DNA of 64,000 bases from Piezodorus guildinii (Eukaryota; Arthropoda; Insecta; Hemiptera; Pentatomidae). Below, in pieces: positions 1-10,653 of the stretch. Under the pieces are notes generated by a model. It ran no database searches. It worked only from the letters and a program-made list of their open reading frames with translations, and was not told the origin of the DNA. Made by a program: the position numbers and the translations under genes. The stretch's first letter is position 1. Every line of letters starts with the position of its first letter. The stretch covers positions 85,359,474 to 85,423,473 of the forward strand of contig CM041294.1 of the NCBI GenBank assembly GCA_023052935.1, given 5' to 3'.

Positions 1-259
1 GGATATTCAATTATATAAAAGGTGTCTTTTCTGTTTTGGAATCATTTTTCAACATGTCATAAAACGGATATTCTTAATTAGAGAATAACGATCACCTCAT
101 ATATTTGTTGTTGTCCAACTAGGCTAACATTATTTTAAAATGAAATATTTTTTTCTTTCAATTATGAAGGTTTATATATATTAAATTAATTTGTCTGGAA
201 AAATACATATACTCATGATTAATAAAATGGTTCTTAATAATTATAATATAAATATAATA

Positions 260-261
<2 letters not shown>
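1..261. other. AT-rich DNA, nothing recognised
   Basis: Very AT-rich sequence with no open frame of note and no repeat that I could match elsewhere in the window. Confidence 0.6.

Positions 262-291
<30 letters not shown>
262..291. repeat. (AT)n microsatellite
   Basis: About 15 uninterrupted AT units. It directly adjoins the 3' side (minus strand) of the repeat fragment at 292-500, so it may have grown from that element's tail. Confidence 0.95.
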
Positions 292-294
<3 letters not shown>

Positions 295-500
295 TGTACC
301 TCTACAACCCATGAAGGGTCTTGGGCTAAGTACTGTATTCGTACTGTTTCTAGGCCAACGACATTGCAATGAGGTGAATTGGCCGAGATCACGCTCAGCC
401 GCTTATATTTTTTCCCCATTTTTGGGTATCCACTTTATAGATGCTGGATCTGCCCTAGGAGGGTCTCCTTACCCTAGGGTCGCCCCTAGAGAATATATAC
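292..500 (-). repeat. Repeat fragment with a conserved 3' end motif
   Basis: This block is clearly more GC-rich than its surroundings. Read on the minus strand it ends in a motif containing GGGTTGTAGAGG, then CAGGTTT, then the AT microsatellite. The same end motif recurs on the plus strand at 42032-42075, followed by a T-rich tail. That pattern suggests the 3' end of a dispersed retroelement (LINE or SINE). No coding frame is convincing, and the frames across it are low in complexity. Confidence 0.5.
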
Positions 501-675
501 AAATATATATATATATACATATAAACAAAAATATAAATGATAAATTTAAAAACCTTATAGCCCCTGCTAATTTCAAAACGCTATATCCCTCCTATTTCTC
601 AACCGATTTCAATGATTCTTTTTTCGTTTCGTAGAAAATGTAATTCTCTATTGAACAGCACTATAACGGTTGTTT

Positions 676-742
676 CGTTGTTGTTTATTTATTTAACGTC
701 ACTTTATGCTACTATGGCTAATCGGGCACGGTTGTTTCGTTA
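676..742 (-). mobile_element. SINE-A 3' tail fragment
   Basis: Matches the 3' tail of the SINE-A family described at 22795-23081, in reverse orientation: a TTTATTTATTTAACGTCACT start followed by the TGCTACTATGGCTAATCGG stretch. Only about 65 bp of the tail survives and the tRNA-like head is absent. Confidence 0.75.
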
Positions 743-1135
743 TTGAAGTTCTTGAAACGTAAGCCATCAACATTTGAGAGGAATTTTTTTTTCTTTTTTT
801 TTGTCGATGACAAATGTTCATTATTGAAAATAATAAACCAATAGCATTTATACCTCTTTAATATTTTTTTTTATCACAAAACACCGTACAACATTTTATC
901 TATCTTCAAAAATAACTGAGTATGGGCGTATTTATAGGTTTTTTTATAAATATTTATTGAGATATATTACAATTTGTTTCTAAATGAACAGTAGTAATAG
1001 TTAGTTATATGAGTTACATTCGCACAATATATACATAAAACAATGATAAAGTCAAATTACATAATATATATATGTAGTCATATAGAGTCATCCATAGATG
1101 CCTTGGTATTTTTTTTCAAAATTAAAAAAAAAAAA
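743..1135. other. AT-rich spacer, nothing recognised
   Basis: AT-rich sequence with poly-T and poly-A runs and no significant open frame. It ends in the A-run that directly precedes the 5' terminus of an F copy. Confidence 0.6.
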
Positions 1136-1293
1136 TCTGGTGCGGGCAACACACGACTTTCACTTACCTCCATTTCTAAAATCAATGAAAGAATTTTCAA
1201 ATACAGTTAGAGATAAAAATACGTGAAACTATTAAAGAATTAATTAAATTGAATTTATATAGAAACATGTGTTTTATTAAAAAATCTATTATA
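1136..1293 (+). mobile_element. Family F element, 5' part (copy split by a Helitron)
   Basis: Starts with the F 5' terminus: TCTGGTGCGGGCAACACACG followed by ACTTTCACTTACC. It stops abruptly at 1293 where the Helitron at 1294 begins. Joining 1293 to 3623 gives a continuous F sequence, which shows that the Helitron entered an existing F copy. The rest of this copy is at 3623-4353. F appears non-coding: no long frame is shared among copies. Confidence 0.85.
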
Positions 1294-1583
1294 TCTATAC
1301 ATATAAAAAAGTCGTGTCACAATGTTTGTTCGCGATAAAGTCTGAAATTACTGAACTGATTTTGATCATACTTCGTAAGTATCTGTTATTTGGTCTAACT
1401 TAAATGATAGGATAGTTTTTATTACTATTCTAAATGGTTGAAAAAATATTTTTCTAAAACGTAAAACAAAATTTGTTTAACTGTGGCAACACTGGTTCCC
1501 AGTAAAACCTTCCCATATCTTCACTTATGTGATTATTAATTCAAATATAAGTGTGTGTTGATTGTTTCTATGCGTTCTTATTT

Positions 1584-1692
1584 ATAAAATATACATTCAC
1601 ATTATAGTTTCCACTTATAATTAAATACGTATTAGATGGCGACGAGGATGGGATAAAATATACATTCACATTATAGTTTCCATTTATAATAA
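1584..1692. repeat. Direct repeat inside the Helitron
   Basis: The segments at about 1584-1625 and 1652-1692 both contain ATAAAATATACATTCACATT and the following 20 bp with few differences. The spacer holds GATGGCGACGAGGATGGG. This looks like a local tandem duplication. Confidence 0.7.
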
Positions 1693-2084
1693 AATAATTT
1701 TAATATACGTTTCCATAAAACTTTAATAGTACTCATTTAAATGATTTGGAATGAGTTATGAGCTGCAAAGGAGCTATGATGATATACAACGGTTATGTTT
1801 AAAAGATAAAACGATGTTAATGAATAATTTGGATGTGGCTACTTGGTGATGATATGTAATTGTAACATTGAGTAAATAAAATTGATATCTGACATGAAAT
1901 AATATTCTTTAATTTATCATAAACAGAGTAGTTCATTGCTATTCACCTGTATTTCTTTTATATAACCTCATTCAACATAGTCCCTATCAACATCTTTTGT
2001 AATTTGTAGATATTTTAGTCATTGTGGATGTAATTAGTTGACCGTTGAGAATTACTGGAAGGAATTAGTCCGGGTGGCGGTCAT

Positions 2085-2175
2085 TAAATGAAACAACTAA
2101 ATAGTTTCAACTATTTTATTGTTTGCCAACGTTTCGACCCCTTTGTGGGTCATCATCAGGGCGCATGGTGGGAGA
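2085..2175 (-). repeat. Penelope-like terminal fragment with a hammerhead-like core
   Basis: On the minus strand CTGATGA (2159-2153) is followed by a small hairpin, GACCC (2151-2147) with GGGTC (2140-2136), and then GAAAC (2135-2131). CTGATGA, stem II and GAAA is the conserved order of the hammerhead ribozyme core. Penelope-like retroelements are known to carry such motifs. There is one extra T between CTGATGA and the stem, so the fit is not canonical, and stems I and III were not established. Treat as a candidate. Confidence 0.35.
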
Positions 2176-2709
2176 ATGAACTGTAGATATTTTAATTTAA
2201 ATTATTTTATTTATCAAACTGAATTCACCAAACCGCGAACAAAGAAAAAGAAGTGTAGTTTTTGTTCTATTTTTTCAATGTGTCTCGATATTAGAAACAA
2301 GATATTTATAGTTGTATTTGATTAATTATAGTAATAGGTTAAGTTGTTTTTAAATCACTTTCCTCATCAACCATAATTCTATCTACAGTCTAATAAGTTG
2401 CCATTTAATTCTGTTACATATACAATAGCGATCCAGTAGAAGTAGGCACACCCCTAATTACTCTATATATTTTAGGTGTAACTTATTCTTGGTATATAGT
2501 CACGTTTACAACATAAATGTGATTGATCCAACGAGTAGGAATATTTTCACTTGAAATAACTTTGATAAATATAATTGTAAAAAATATAATCTTTATATTT
2601 TAATTTATATGTCTTATAATAATGAAGTAGTTGTTGACCGTTTTGACTATATAGTAAGGAAGTTGGTTGAGGGCTCAGCCACCAAGTTAACACACCAGTC
2701 AGGAATAAG

Positions 2710-3460
2710 TGCATTTAGAGATACAAATAAATTTTTAAAGAATTATTTAAGTTGAATTTCTACAGAAACATGTGTTTTATTAAAAAATCGATAATATTAT
2801 TATCTAAAACAATCAGTGAGTTTTATCGCCTTTTCATCACTCTTTACGAACTTTTACAATTATCTGTATAAAATAATATTTGTTCTAAAATCTTTAGTTT
2901 TCCAACGATATATTATACGTGTATATTACCGTTCTTATGTTCAAAAACAAAAAATTGCATTAAAAAATGTTGTTTTCAGTTTTCTCATTTAGTTGGATAT
3001 CGAATTCGTTCAACTTATATATTTACCTTTTTTTTATCGTTGATAACAAGATTATATTGTAATTGTTTTAGTAAGTACAAAATTAAAGGTACTTTAGAGG
3101 AAGAAAATTTAAAATATTGGCATTTAAGCCCTTTCAGACTGTCTCAATCGGAATGAAACCTACATCAGATTAAAGCCCATCAAATTTGAAATCGATATAT
3201 CTTCCGGTCAGCTGATTTTGATGAAAAAGATTTTGTAACATCTCGGGCGTATAGTTGCCTTAAATACGAAATTTCAGTTTCACAGGACTTTCGTTTTCGC
3301 TCGGGAGTTACCACACACACACACAGACCTTTTTGCGGGACTTGGTTATTTAGACTCAGGAGACCCTAAAACGTGCCGTTGAAAACTGGAATTCGAAAAT
3401 TTTTACGATCGCAATACTTTCCCTTACTATATATTTCATATATAGGTAAGTGAAAGTGAA
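2710..3460 (+). mobile_element. Family F element, 5'-truncated copy inside the Helitron
   Basis: Aligns with other F copies from the AAAGAATTATTTAAGTTGAA region to the terminal hairpin and GGTAAGTGAAAG end. It includes the CA run at about 3311-3325 and GGGACTTGGTTATTTAGACT. The first about 60 bp of F are missing. It lies within the Helitron that itself interrupts another F copy, so F was active or copied at different times. Confidence 0.85.
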
Positions 3461-3622
3461 AAATAAAGGAAGTGTTTTTTATTGGTAGTTTATTTGTTAC
3501 CACATACCCAAACAACTGCTTCATCATATGAGTTTTATAGTTACCACTCATAAACGCATTTATCCAAATTTAAATAAAGACAAAATGAAATATTCGCGAG
3601 CAAAGCCGCGGGTTACAGCTAG

Positions 3623-4353
3623 TTATCATCTAAGATAATCAGTTAGTTTTATCGGCTTTTCATCACTATTAACTTTTACATGCTTGTGTACAAGGTAATA
3701 TTTATTCCAAATATTTAGCTTTCCAGCGGTATATTACACATCTATATTACTGTTCTTATGTTCAAAACGAAAAATTGCACTAAAAAAATATGTTTGCATT
3801 TTTCTCCTTTGATTGAGATAGAATCCGTTTAACTTATATATTTACCTGTTTTTTTTATCGTTGATAACAAGATTATGTTGTTATTTTTTAGTATCAACAA
3901 AATTAAAAGTACTTTAGAGGAAGAAAATTTAAAATATCGGCATTTAAGCACTGTCAGAATATTTCAATGAGAATCAAACCTACATGATGTTAAATACATC
4001 AAATTTTACATCGATATATAGAGTTTAATCAAAAACATTAGAGCCGTTTTCGAGAAAATTGTGAAGAGGTGCAAATTTTATGGTATAAATTGGCTCATTT
4101 GGTTAGCTGATTTTGATGAAAAAGTTTTTGTAACATCTCGGCCGTATATTTGTCTTAAATATGAAATTTCAGTTTCATAGGACTTTTCGTTTATGAGCGA
4201 GATTTACAACACACACGCCTTTTTGCGGGACTTTGTTTTTTGGACTCAGGAAACCCTAAAACCTGTATTTCCGTTGAAAACTGGAATTTGAAAATTTTCA
4301 CGATCGCAATACTTTCCCTTACTATACATTTCATGTATAGGTAAGCGAAAGTA
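3623..4353 (+). mobile_element. Family F element, 3' part (continues 1136-1293)
   Basis: Resumes F sequence exactly after the Helitron and runs to the 3' hairpin and the GGTAAGCGAAAG end. It contains the F landmarks TTTGATGAAAAAG, AACATCTCGG, CTTTTTGCGGGACTT and GTTGAAAACTGGAATT. Confidence 0.85.
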
Positions 4354-4885
4354 AAATTGAACTAGCATATGCAGGAATTTAACCTTTGCCGCATGACTTT
4401 GGTCACTAAGGTTACTACACCCATCAGAGCCTCATTATCACCGTAGTCATTATCAGTTTGTCTCTATGTATCCCGCTACTCTCCAAGCAAATCGCTTGCA
4501 GTATAAACATGCCTAATATATACTTATGCCACCATACAATGAGGTGGCGTTCCCCTTTACCCATGAGGTGGTGTGCCACTAGCAGAAGCCATTATCCACA
4601 CCATTAGCTCATGGTAATACCTACTAGTGTTACCTGATTGCCTGATCCTAATGCCTTCTCCTCTTACGGTGCTCTGAACAACTTTCGGCAATTACCGCTC
4701 TGCAACTCTACCAATCCGCATTCCTCAAATCCGATAGCCACATCTGTCGAAACACTATTGCTTAGAACGGGAATTGTGTTTTTGAAAGTAATCATACTGC
4801 ATATTACGATTTTCCGAAATTATGAAACTATCATTGCTTGTTTAATAAACACTACAGTCAGAAATCGAAACAAGGAGTATTTTAT
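4354..4885. other. Unassigned sequence, moderately GC-rich
   Basis: Unlike the AT-rich neighbourhood, 4390-4720 has near balanced composition and a short internal near-repeat around GAGGTGG (4539 and 4565). A short open frame (4638-4901) has no recognisable motif and runs into the SINE at its end, so I do not call it a gene. It may be an old unrecognised repeat. Confidence 0.4.
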
Positions 4886-5115
4886 TCGTTTATTAATTTG
4901 ACGTCACTTTATGTTGGTGCGGCCAATCGGACGATGTTACAGTGGGAGTCCTAAACTTTCCCTATTCTGTTATGATTAGGGTAGGTATCTTTAAACACAC
5001 AAGCTCGGGACCACAATTTTACGTCCCATCCGAAGGACGGCATATCCAAATATTTTTTACTCTGTTTAAAAATTCTGGTGCCATCTGCCAGGGCATGGGG
5101 TCAATAAGATTTCAA
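4886..5115 (-). mobile_element. SINE-A, head-truncated copy
   Basis: Reverse-oriented SINE-A. The tail (GACGTCACTTTATG, CGGACGATGTTACAGTGGGA) lies at the left, then the body with CTCGGGACCACAATTTTACG and CCGAAGGACGGCAT. The tRNA-like head is degraded or missing near 5090-5115. Confidence 0.8.
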
Positions 5116-5449
5116 CCTAATTATTTCCTTGTACGGCCGTTCGCATAGAAACTCCAATTTTTTTAATTTACAAAGAAAATATAGCGTATTATACTATTTT
5201 CGGTATGAGTTCACTAATACAAAATAAACGAAAAAGTCTATATTAACATATATCTCAAACAAATTTATTATAGAAATATCCGAAGTTAAAGATTTTTTAT
5301 TTATTTCCTACAATAAGACTGACTGTATAAAGTTTAACGTGTTTAATGCTAAATAACAAGTTTTAATCACCCGATAAACAAATGAACGATAAGTAATGCC
5401 AGTAGTTGCTCATCTGTTTGTCTAGTCCTGTGTGTTTTAGTGCGAGTGA
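5116..5449. other. AT-rich spacer
   Basis: AT-rich sequence with no recognised repeat or coding frame. Confidence 0.5.
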
Positions 5450-5683
5450 ATACTGTGACACAATTCAATTTGTATTTAACATAGGAGACACCATAAATTT
5501 ATCCACTTTTGCAAAACAAACAGACATGCTTTTAACTTATGGCGATGTACAATACATAGAAACGGTGCTGCTGCTGTTCGAAGATATCACAAAAAAAAAA
5601 AATTCCTAACCGAAGAACTACAAAAGTGAATAAATTTATTGTGTCCCTCATGATAATCATAAATTGAACTGTGTGTTCAATAT
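5450..5683. repeat. Imperfect inverted repeat, MITE-like
   Basis: An arm at about 5450-5518 containing CATAAATTTATCCACTTTTG is matched in reverse complement by an arm at about 5618-5683 containing CAAAAGTGAATAAATTTATT. Agreement is roughly three quarters by eye. The short open frame between the arms has no family resemblance that I trust. Probably a degraded foldback element. Confidence 0.45.
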
Positions 5684-5742
5684 ATTGTTTATTAAAATAT
5701 TTTATGCATATGATGCATTGAGTTTTTTTTTTTTCACAAATA

Positions 5743-6660
5743 TTGGGTTGTGTCACATGTCCGTTTTCAAGATAAAGGATTTTTATTAAAAATATGACAT
5801 GAAAACAAGATAATTTTATTCGAAGTATTTAACTTTTTTTTCTACACATTTTTCCCAACGTGACACCAACATTTTTATCCTCGAACTGAAAAACTCTGAG
5901 CTTTGAAGTGAAACAAAATCTGAAAACGCACTTTTCACTTGATCATCATTTTCAAAAAGTTTTGCTTTGACAAAGTTGTCTAAATTCCTGAACAGGTGGT
6001 AATCTGTTGGCGACAAATCGGGAGAATATGGTGGGTGCGGAAGAACTTCGTAGCCCAGTTCTTTCCATTTTTGCACGGTATGTTTTGAAACATGGGGTCT
6101 TGCTGCCGCTCAGTGAGATCATGAGGTACCCATGTATTGAGCTTTTTTACTTTCCCAATACAATTCAAATGTCTGGAAACGGTAGATGCACTTGCATTTA
6201 GTTGTGCTGAGAGTCCTTTAACTGTTTGGTAGGGGTTTCCTTCTACTGTTTGTTTGAGGACATCGTTGTCTATTACGGACGGACGACTTCCTCGGGACAA
6301 CTTTTCCAAGTCGGTATCCCCAGCTGAAAACTTATCAAACCAACGGCGAATGGTCCGTTCATTAACACTCCCTTTTCCAAACGCCTTGCAAATATTTCTA
6401 GCAGCCTCAGCTGCTGAATGGCCGAGTTTAAACTCGTACAAAAATATTACCGAAAATCGCGTGTTTCCATGTTCTTATTTGGAGGTAAAATAAAAAGTGG
6501 GTAATTGATTTGGAAGCTAATGTTTATTATACAAAGGTAGAGGATTAGTAATTGTTTACTTTAAATATGTAAACATTCGGAAGAAAACACCAGAGACCTG
6601 CAAAATCCTTTATGTATTTCAGAAACTATAAAAACGGACATTTCATGTGAAACAACGCGA
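5743..6660 (-). mobile_element. mariner transposon, internally deleted (918 bp)
   Basis: Terminal inverted repeats: the left end TTGGGTTGTGTCACATG matches the reverse complement of the right end, TCGCGTTGTTTCACATG, and CCGTTTT follows on both sides. TA lies on both flanks (5741-5742, 6661-6662), the canonical Tc1/mariner target duplication. A typical mariner is about 1.3 kb, so about 0.4 kb is missing from inside the transposase gene. The element is dead as an enzyme source but keeps both ends. Confidence 0.9.
5816..6470 (-). pseudogene. mariner transposase, deleted and frameshifted
   Basis: Mariner transposases cut and rejoin DNA at the element's inverted ends using a D,D34D catalytic triad. 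The N-terminal part is clear: LYEFKLGHSAAEAARNI, TIRRWFDKF and a helix-turn-helix domain up to WVPHDLTERQ. The C-terminal part resumes in another frame with ELGYEVLPHPPYSPDLSPTD, which carries the third catalytic Asp. The region between, including the first two catalytic Asp residues, is deleted. The likely original ATG is at 6470 on the minus strand, followed by a 1-base frameshift before VIFLYEF. The conserved C-terminal tail VSRWEKCVEKKVKYFE ends at 5816. No function is expected. The subfamily was not determined. Confidence 0.9.
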
Positions 6661-7728
6661 TAAAAAGAAAATATTAATATATTATGTATCTATATATCTG
6701 AAACTGTTTTAATAAATATGAGAAACACAAATTTCCCTCCGGTTATATCAAATAAAAAGATTTATTCTAAATTATTTTTTTTCCAGATATTATCGTCTGA
6801 ACGTTTAGTTTAAGTAATAAAATATTTATCATATATATTGATTTCGAAGGAAACTTAATAAAAAGAAATAAGAAATAAGGTGAAATCGCAACAGTGAAGA
6901 GAAGCGACTAACTATATTCATGGCTAGACCGCCACTAGAACTTTATTTCTTCGGATTTCTAACTTTATAGGAGACATTTCCATAGCATATCCAAGTAAAG
7001 AAAAAACATTTAATACTGGATAGTTTTTACAACGTTGGTTTACGATTAACTAAAAGAAATATTAGTAATTTTAATATCGAATATATCCCAATATTATGCT
7101 AGAATTGGTTTGTAATTAAGTAAGCAGTAAAGTGATTGTGTAATGATGGAGTTTTTTTTGTCCTTAGAGAATATATGTAAATGTTGATTGGACGTGCGGT
7201 CATCAAGAAATCACACACTTATCATTAGTTTAATTAATTATTATTATAACTATATTATTAATTATTATTTCAATCACAACTTTATTATTTTTATGTGCTA
7301 ACGTTTTAGCATAAATTGTTGGTCTTCATTCTAGGTAAGAAAAAACAAGATCACAACCTATTACGACAACAAGTGATCATTAGATAACAGTAATAAAATA
7401 AAGGAACAAATATAATGTTAAGGATTTTCAAAAAGAGTTTCGTATCGTAACTTTATCATACGAAAATGACTTTTCGATCGTAAAGCCATTAAATATTACT
7501 TACACACTATGCACCTATATATTATTATTTTATTTACTTATTTATTTATTTTTTTCCTAGCCGCTTATTTTCTTTCCAATGCCTCACTTTACGGTAACTT
7601 GAGGTTCTTCTTTTTCTACACGTTTGCAATTTAAGGAGTCATCTCTCTGCATGTAAATTTTTTAAAGATTTACGTTTTTATTTAATAGATCCGGTGATGG
7701 GGCTCACATTTTAGTTTGATTTGACCTT
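6661..7728. other. AT-rich spacer with a possible Penelope-like end
   Basis: Mostly AT-rich without coding frames. At about 7185-7340, read on the minus strand, ATGAAGACCAACAATT and CTAAAACGTTAGCAC resemble the arrangement at 2085-2175 (a CTGATGA-type box followed by GAAACG). This is too degenerate to call firmly. Confidence 0.4.
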
Positions 7729-7741
7729 ACTACTAAAATTA

Positions 7742-8277
7742 TTTTTTTTTTTTTTATAATATATTTTATTGTTTTTTACAACTGTATATACAAATACAAT
7801 AAGTAAAATGGCTGAATTACAATAACAGGCATGAATAGACATGTAAAGAATCTACCCAGTGGTAGTACTTCAAAGTTTATTTCATGAGCAGGTCTCGAGG
7901 CCACCGTCTTTTCAGGCGCCTCGGAGGATTACCGGGAATAGATGTAGATGAGAGATTACGGACAAGCGGGTTTGAGTGGGCAGGTAGTTTGGAATTAAAG
8001 GAGGTGTATCTATCGCGGGCCAAGTCTGCAACCAGTGGGATATTTAGGTCTCTATGGATGAGTTTATTAGTTACAAAGTAAGGAGCATTGAGGATTTTTC
8101 GTAGGATTTTGGATTGCAAGGATTGGATGCGGGAGGAGTTTGATAGTTTAGTGGACCCCCATAGCTCAATGCCATAGGTCCAAATAGGTCGGATAATCGT
8201 GATGTAAATGAGTCTTTTGTAGTGAATAGAGAGTTTTGAACGTTTGTCTAGTAAGTGTTGTAGTATGCGGTATCTGC
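7742..8277 (-). mobile_element. Jockey-like LINE, 5'-truncated, with poly(A) tail and TSD
   Basis: A 536 bp insertion flanked by the 13 bp direct repeat ACTACTAAAATTA (7729-7741 and 8278-8290). On the minus strand it begins inside the reverse transcriptase C-terminal region and ends with a poly(A) tail (plus-strand T-run at 7742-7756). 5' truncation, a poly(A) tail and a variable-length TSD are hallmarks of LINE target-primed reverse transcription. The homologous stretch at 43220-44035 confirms a family. Confidence 0.9.
7877..8276 (-). pseudogene. Jockey-type ORF2 C-terminal fragment
   Basis: The frame is open from the truncation point to the stop at 7877. It carries the region downstream of the reverse transcriptase palm, including IIRPIWTYGIELWGSTKLSN and RIQSLQSKILRKILNAPYFV, and ends RRLKRRWPRDLLMK. 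Such a segment typically follows the polymerase domain in Jockey-clade ORF2 proteins. About 130 residues remain of a protein usually near 900. Without the catalytic YADD and endonuclease regions it is non-functional, although no stop interrupts the remnant, which suggests a fairly recent insertion. Confidence 0.85.
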
Positions 8278-8290
8278 ACTACTAAAATTA

Positions 8291-8844
8291 AAACTAAAAT
8301 TGTATTTGTCAAATAATTTTTTTGCCATCGCTGGGGTACTCCAGGAGGTGTAACCTGACAAAATATGGGGTTTGTTTTAAGTTTAAGTTTTTCGAAAAAC
8401 TTTTTATTCCTATCTGTAATGAATTTATGGATTGTAGGGATTTTCAATTCGTCATGGACCATAGATGACTTTATTCTTTGTTATGTATCATACCTATTAA
8501 AAATATATATAGTGATTTTTTCTCGAACATTCCATGCGAGTATGACAGGATAGCTTTTTAGATTAACATAAGCGATATGAAAAAATGTATATAAAAAAAT
8601 CTTTGTAGTTACGTTTTATATAACTATACTATATAGTGTTATGTAGTTGTTTTCCGAATAAAAATATTACTTCTAATAGAAGATATTTATAATAATAGAT
8701 ATAATACATAATATGTAGGTAATATTTAATGACTTTAAGGTCCTATTGCTCTATCCTTACTCGTTAGGCGTGACCACAGACAAAAAATCTTTTGTTATTT
8801 TTCACCGTGGGGTACATTTGAAATCAACTTGAAAAATTATATAT
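8291..8844. other. AT-rich spacer
   Basis: It begins with a repeated AAAACTAAAATT motif next to the TSD. No coding frame or known repeat was recognised. Confidence 0.5.
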
Positions 8845-9045
8845 TGGGCAGGACCCTCCAATGAAATAAAGTAGTAAAAAATTGTAGGACTACCAACCCA
8901 ACATAAAATAAAAATTATTTTTTGAAAAAACAATTTGGACTCGCATTGTGTTAAAAAAAATGTTTATGGAAACCCCATTAGAAAAACATTAACATATTTT
9001 TTTGTTAAATTCGGCTGACCCGTTCAGTAGAAAAAATTGTTTTTT
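8845..9045 (+). repeat. Repeat G, copy 1
   Basis: About 200 bp beginning CCTCCAATGAAATAAAGTAG. It matches 10208-10413 in the same orientation, including AAAAATTGTAGG and the end GTAGAAAAAATTGTTTTTTT. The two copies flank the CR1-like fragment at 9178-9895. Confidence 0.7.
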
Positions 9046-9106
9046 TAATTTTTCACTATATTACGATATATTCACCATATATTTCACACTTACGATAAAA
9101 TTAAAA

Positions 9107-9109
<3 letters not shown>

Positions 9110-9169
<60 letters not shown>
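9110..9169. repeat. (AT)n microsatellite
   Basis: About 60 bp of AT/TA units with one phase change, directly upstream of the truncated CR1-like fragment. Confidence 0.95.
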
Positions 9170-9171
<2 letters not shown>

Positions 9172-9177
9172 TAATAG

Positions 9178-9895
9178 GTTCCAATTCCCTCCTCAGAGCC
9201 AATACTACATTTCCAAGTCTAATCCTAAATGACCACCCAATTACCTTCAGTTCCGCTGTCAAAAACCTAGGTATTACCATAGATTAAACCCTTTCATGGA
9301 AACCCCGCATTGCTCAAATTTACAGACGCCCTATAAGTACTCTTAAGCACTTCCATCGCTCCCGTCATCTCCTCCCATTTCCCACCCGTAGGATGCTGGT
9401 TTCTTCGCTTATTTTCCCCCACTTAGATTATTGCTGTGTGGTATATGGAGGCCTCCTGACTGTATTTGATGACAGACTCAAGCGGATTATGAATATGTTT
9501 ATAAGATTTATCTTCGGTGCCTTCAGGAGGTCACCAGTAACCCACTTGTACAGCGAATTGAAGTGGTTCCTACCTTCCATACGTAGACAATATTTCCTCG
9601 GAACATACCTCTACCAAGTCATTAATTCTCAACATCCTCCATACATTCACAGTATCCTTCATTTCAAATCCTCAATTCACTCACTTGAAACCATATCACG
9701 CCATTCCGATCTTTACATTCCTACCCATAGAACCAAATCATTTGATTAATTCCTTTTATATCCTCTCTGCATCTCTCTGGAATTGAGATACCTAATCATA
9801 TTGGCCATGCCTCTTCCCTTCTCTCATTCAAACCCCATCTTTTTCAACACTTTCTAGGATCCCAAAGAGACGCACACTAAATGTGAAAATTGTAA
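9178..9895 (+). pseudogene. CR1-like LINE ORF2 C-terminal fragment
   Basis: The translation aligns with the C-terminal third of the intact ORF2 at 58009-60798. SAVKNLGITID, then a stop codon, then TLSWKPRIAQIYRR lead into LVSSLIFPHLDYCCVVYGG, YSELKWFLPSIRRQYFLGTY and THRTKSF. After 9749 the frame is broken, but SHSNPIFFNTF resembles the family's C-terminal end. It is a 5'-truncated, decayed copy with at least one nonsense change and one later frameshift. Its 5' limit coincides with the AT microsatellite. Confidence 0.85.
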
Positions 9896-10207
9896 ATCCA
9901 CCATCTTACGTTTAACGCAAGACATAATTATTTATTTTACCATCATCCTAGAGTTATGGATTAATTCATTTATTTTATTTACCAGGAAATTTTTCAGCTC
10001 TATTATTTTATAACAATTTTTTTCCTTTTGTTTATATTCTACATATTTTGTATATATCTATATAAAGAGGGTTTTTTATTTATTTTTTTTGAACATTTAT
10101 AATAAAAATTCATTATTTTTGGTCTCTCGGCCAGACATGTATATATTGAAGTGTATATTTACTGTACTACATTGTTATTCTTAAGGGACATGTATATATA
10201 TTACAGA

Positions 10208-10413
10208 GGATCCTCCAACGAAATAAAGTAGCAAAAATTGTAGGTGTATCGAACCAACATAATCCAAAAATTTTTTTCGAAAAATTACAAAAAAAAAATG
10301 TTGACGCACATTTTCGTGGAAAACAAATTTTAAAATATATTTTTGAAAATCCTTGACGTATATTTTGTTTCGTGAAAATCGGTTGAGCTGTGCAAGAGAA
10401 AACATTTTTTTTT
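10208..10413 (+). repeat. Repeat G, copy 2
   Basis: Homologous to 8845-9045. It contains CCTCCAACGAAATAAAGTAG and GTGAAAATCGGTTGAGCTGT and ends in a T-run. A family of at least two dispersed copies of unknown class. Confidence 0.7.
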
Positions 10414-10508
10414 TTCTTTCCCTCTCCATAACTTCCCTCCCATAAGGATTAAGGGTCTAACAATTTGCAAAAGGTTGTTTCTCATAGGTGTGGATTAATG
10501 GTATAAAA

Positions 10509-10653
10509 GGGGTACTCACTACGTTTGCTATAGCATATTTTTTGTGCTATTGTGCTAAACCCATCAAGTTTCTACAGGAAATAACTGTAGAAACTCGACG
10601 GGTTTAGCAAAATAACACAAAAAATATGCTATAGCAAACGTAGTGAGTACCCC
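10509..10653 (+). mobile_element. 145 bp hairpin MITE, copy 1
   Basis: Almost the whole element is one palindrome. GGGGTACTCACTACGTTTGC at the left is matched by its reverse complement at the right, arms are near 68 bp, and the apex is CTACAG-GAAATAA-CTGTAG. Other copies, also exactly 145 bp, lie at 23605-23749 and 48726-48870. TAAAA is present on both sides here and may be a target duplication. Non-coding; the transposase that moved it is not seen. Confidence 0.9.

Larger units (their letters stand above)
1294..3622 (+). mobile_element. Non-autonomous Helitron (2329 bp) inserted in an F copy
   Basis: The 5' end begins TCTATACATATAAAAAAG and the 3' end is a short CGCG-stem hairpin (CGCGAGCAAAGCCGCG) followed 9 bp later by CTAG. 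Both fit Helitrons, which start with TC, end in CTRR and insert between A and T. The flanks are A at 1293 and T at 3623 with no target duplication, and the joined flanks restore F sequence, so the boundaries are well supported. No Rep or helicase frame is visible. Its interior holds a short direct repeat (1584-1692), a motif like the end of a Penelope-type element (2085-2175) and another, 5'-truncated F copy (about 2710-3460). Confidence 0.85.

Noticed and set aside
5406..5756. Overlapping short frames around 5.5 kb as a transposon N-terminus
   Set aside because: The frames read across an imperfect inverted repeat and an A-run; a vague resemblance to transposon-encoded N-termini was not strong enough.
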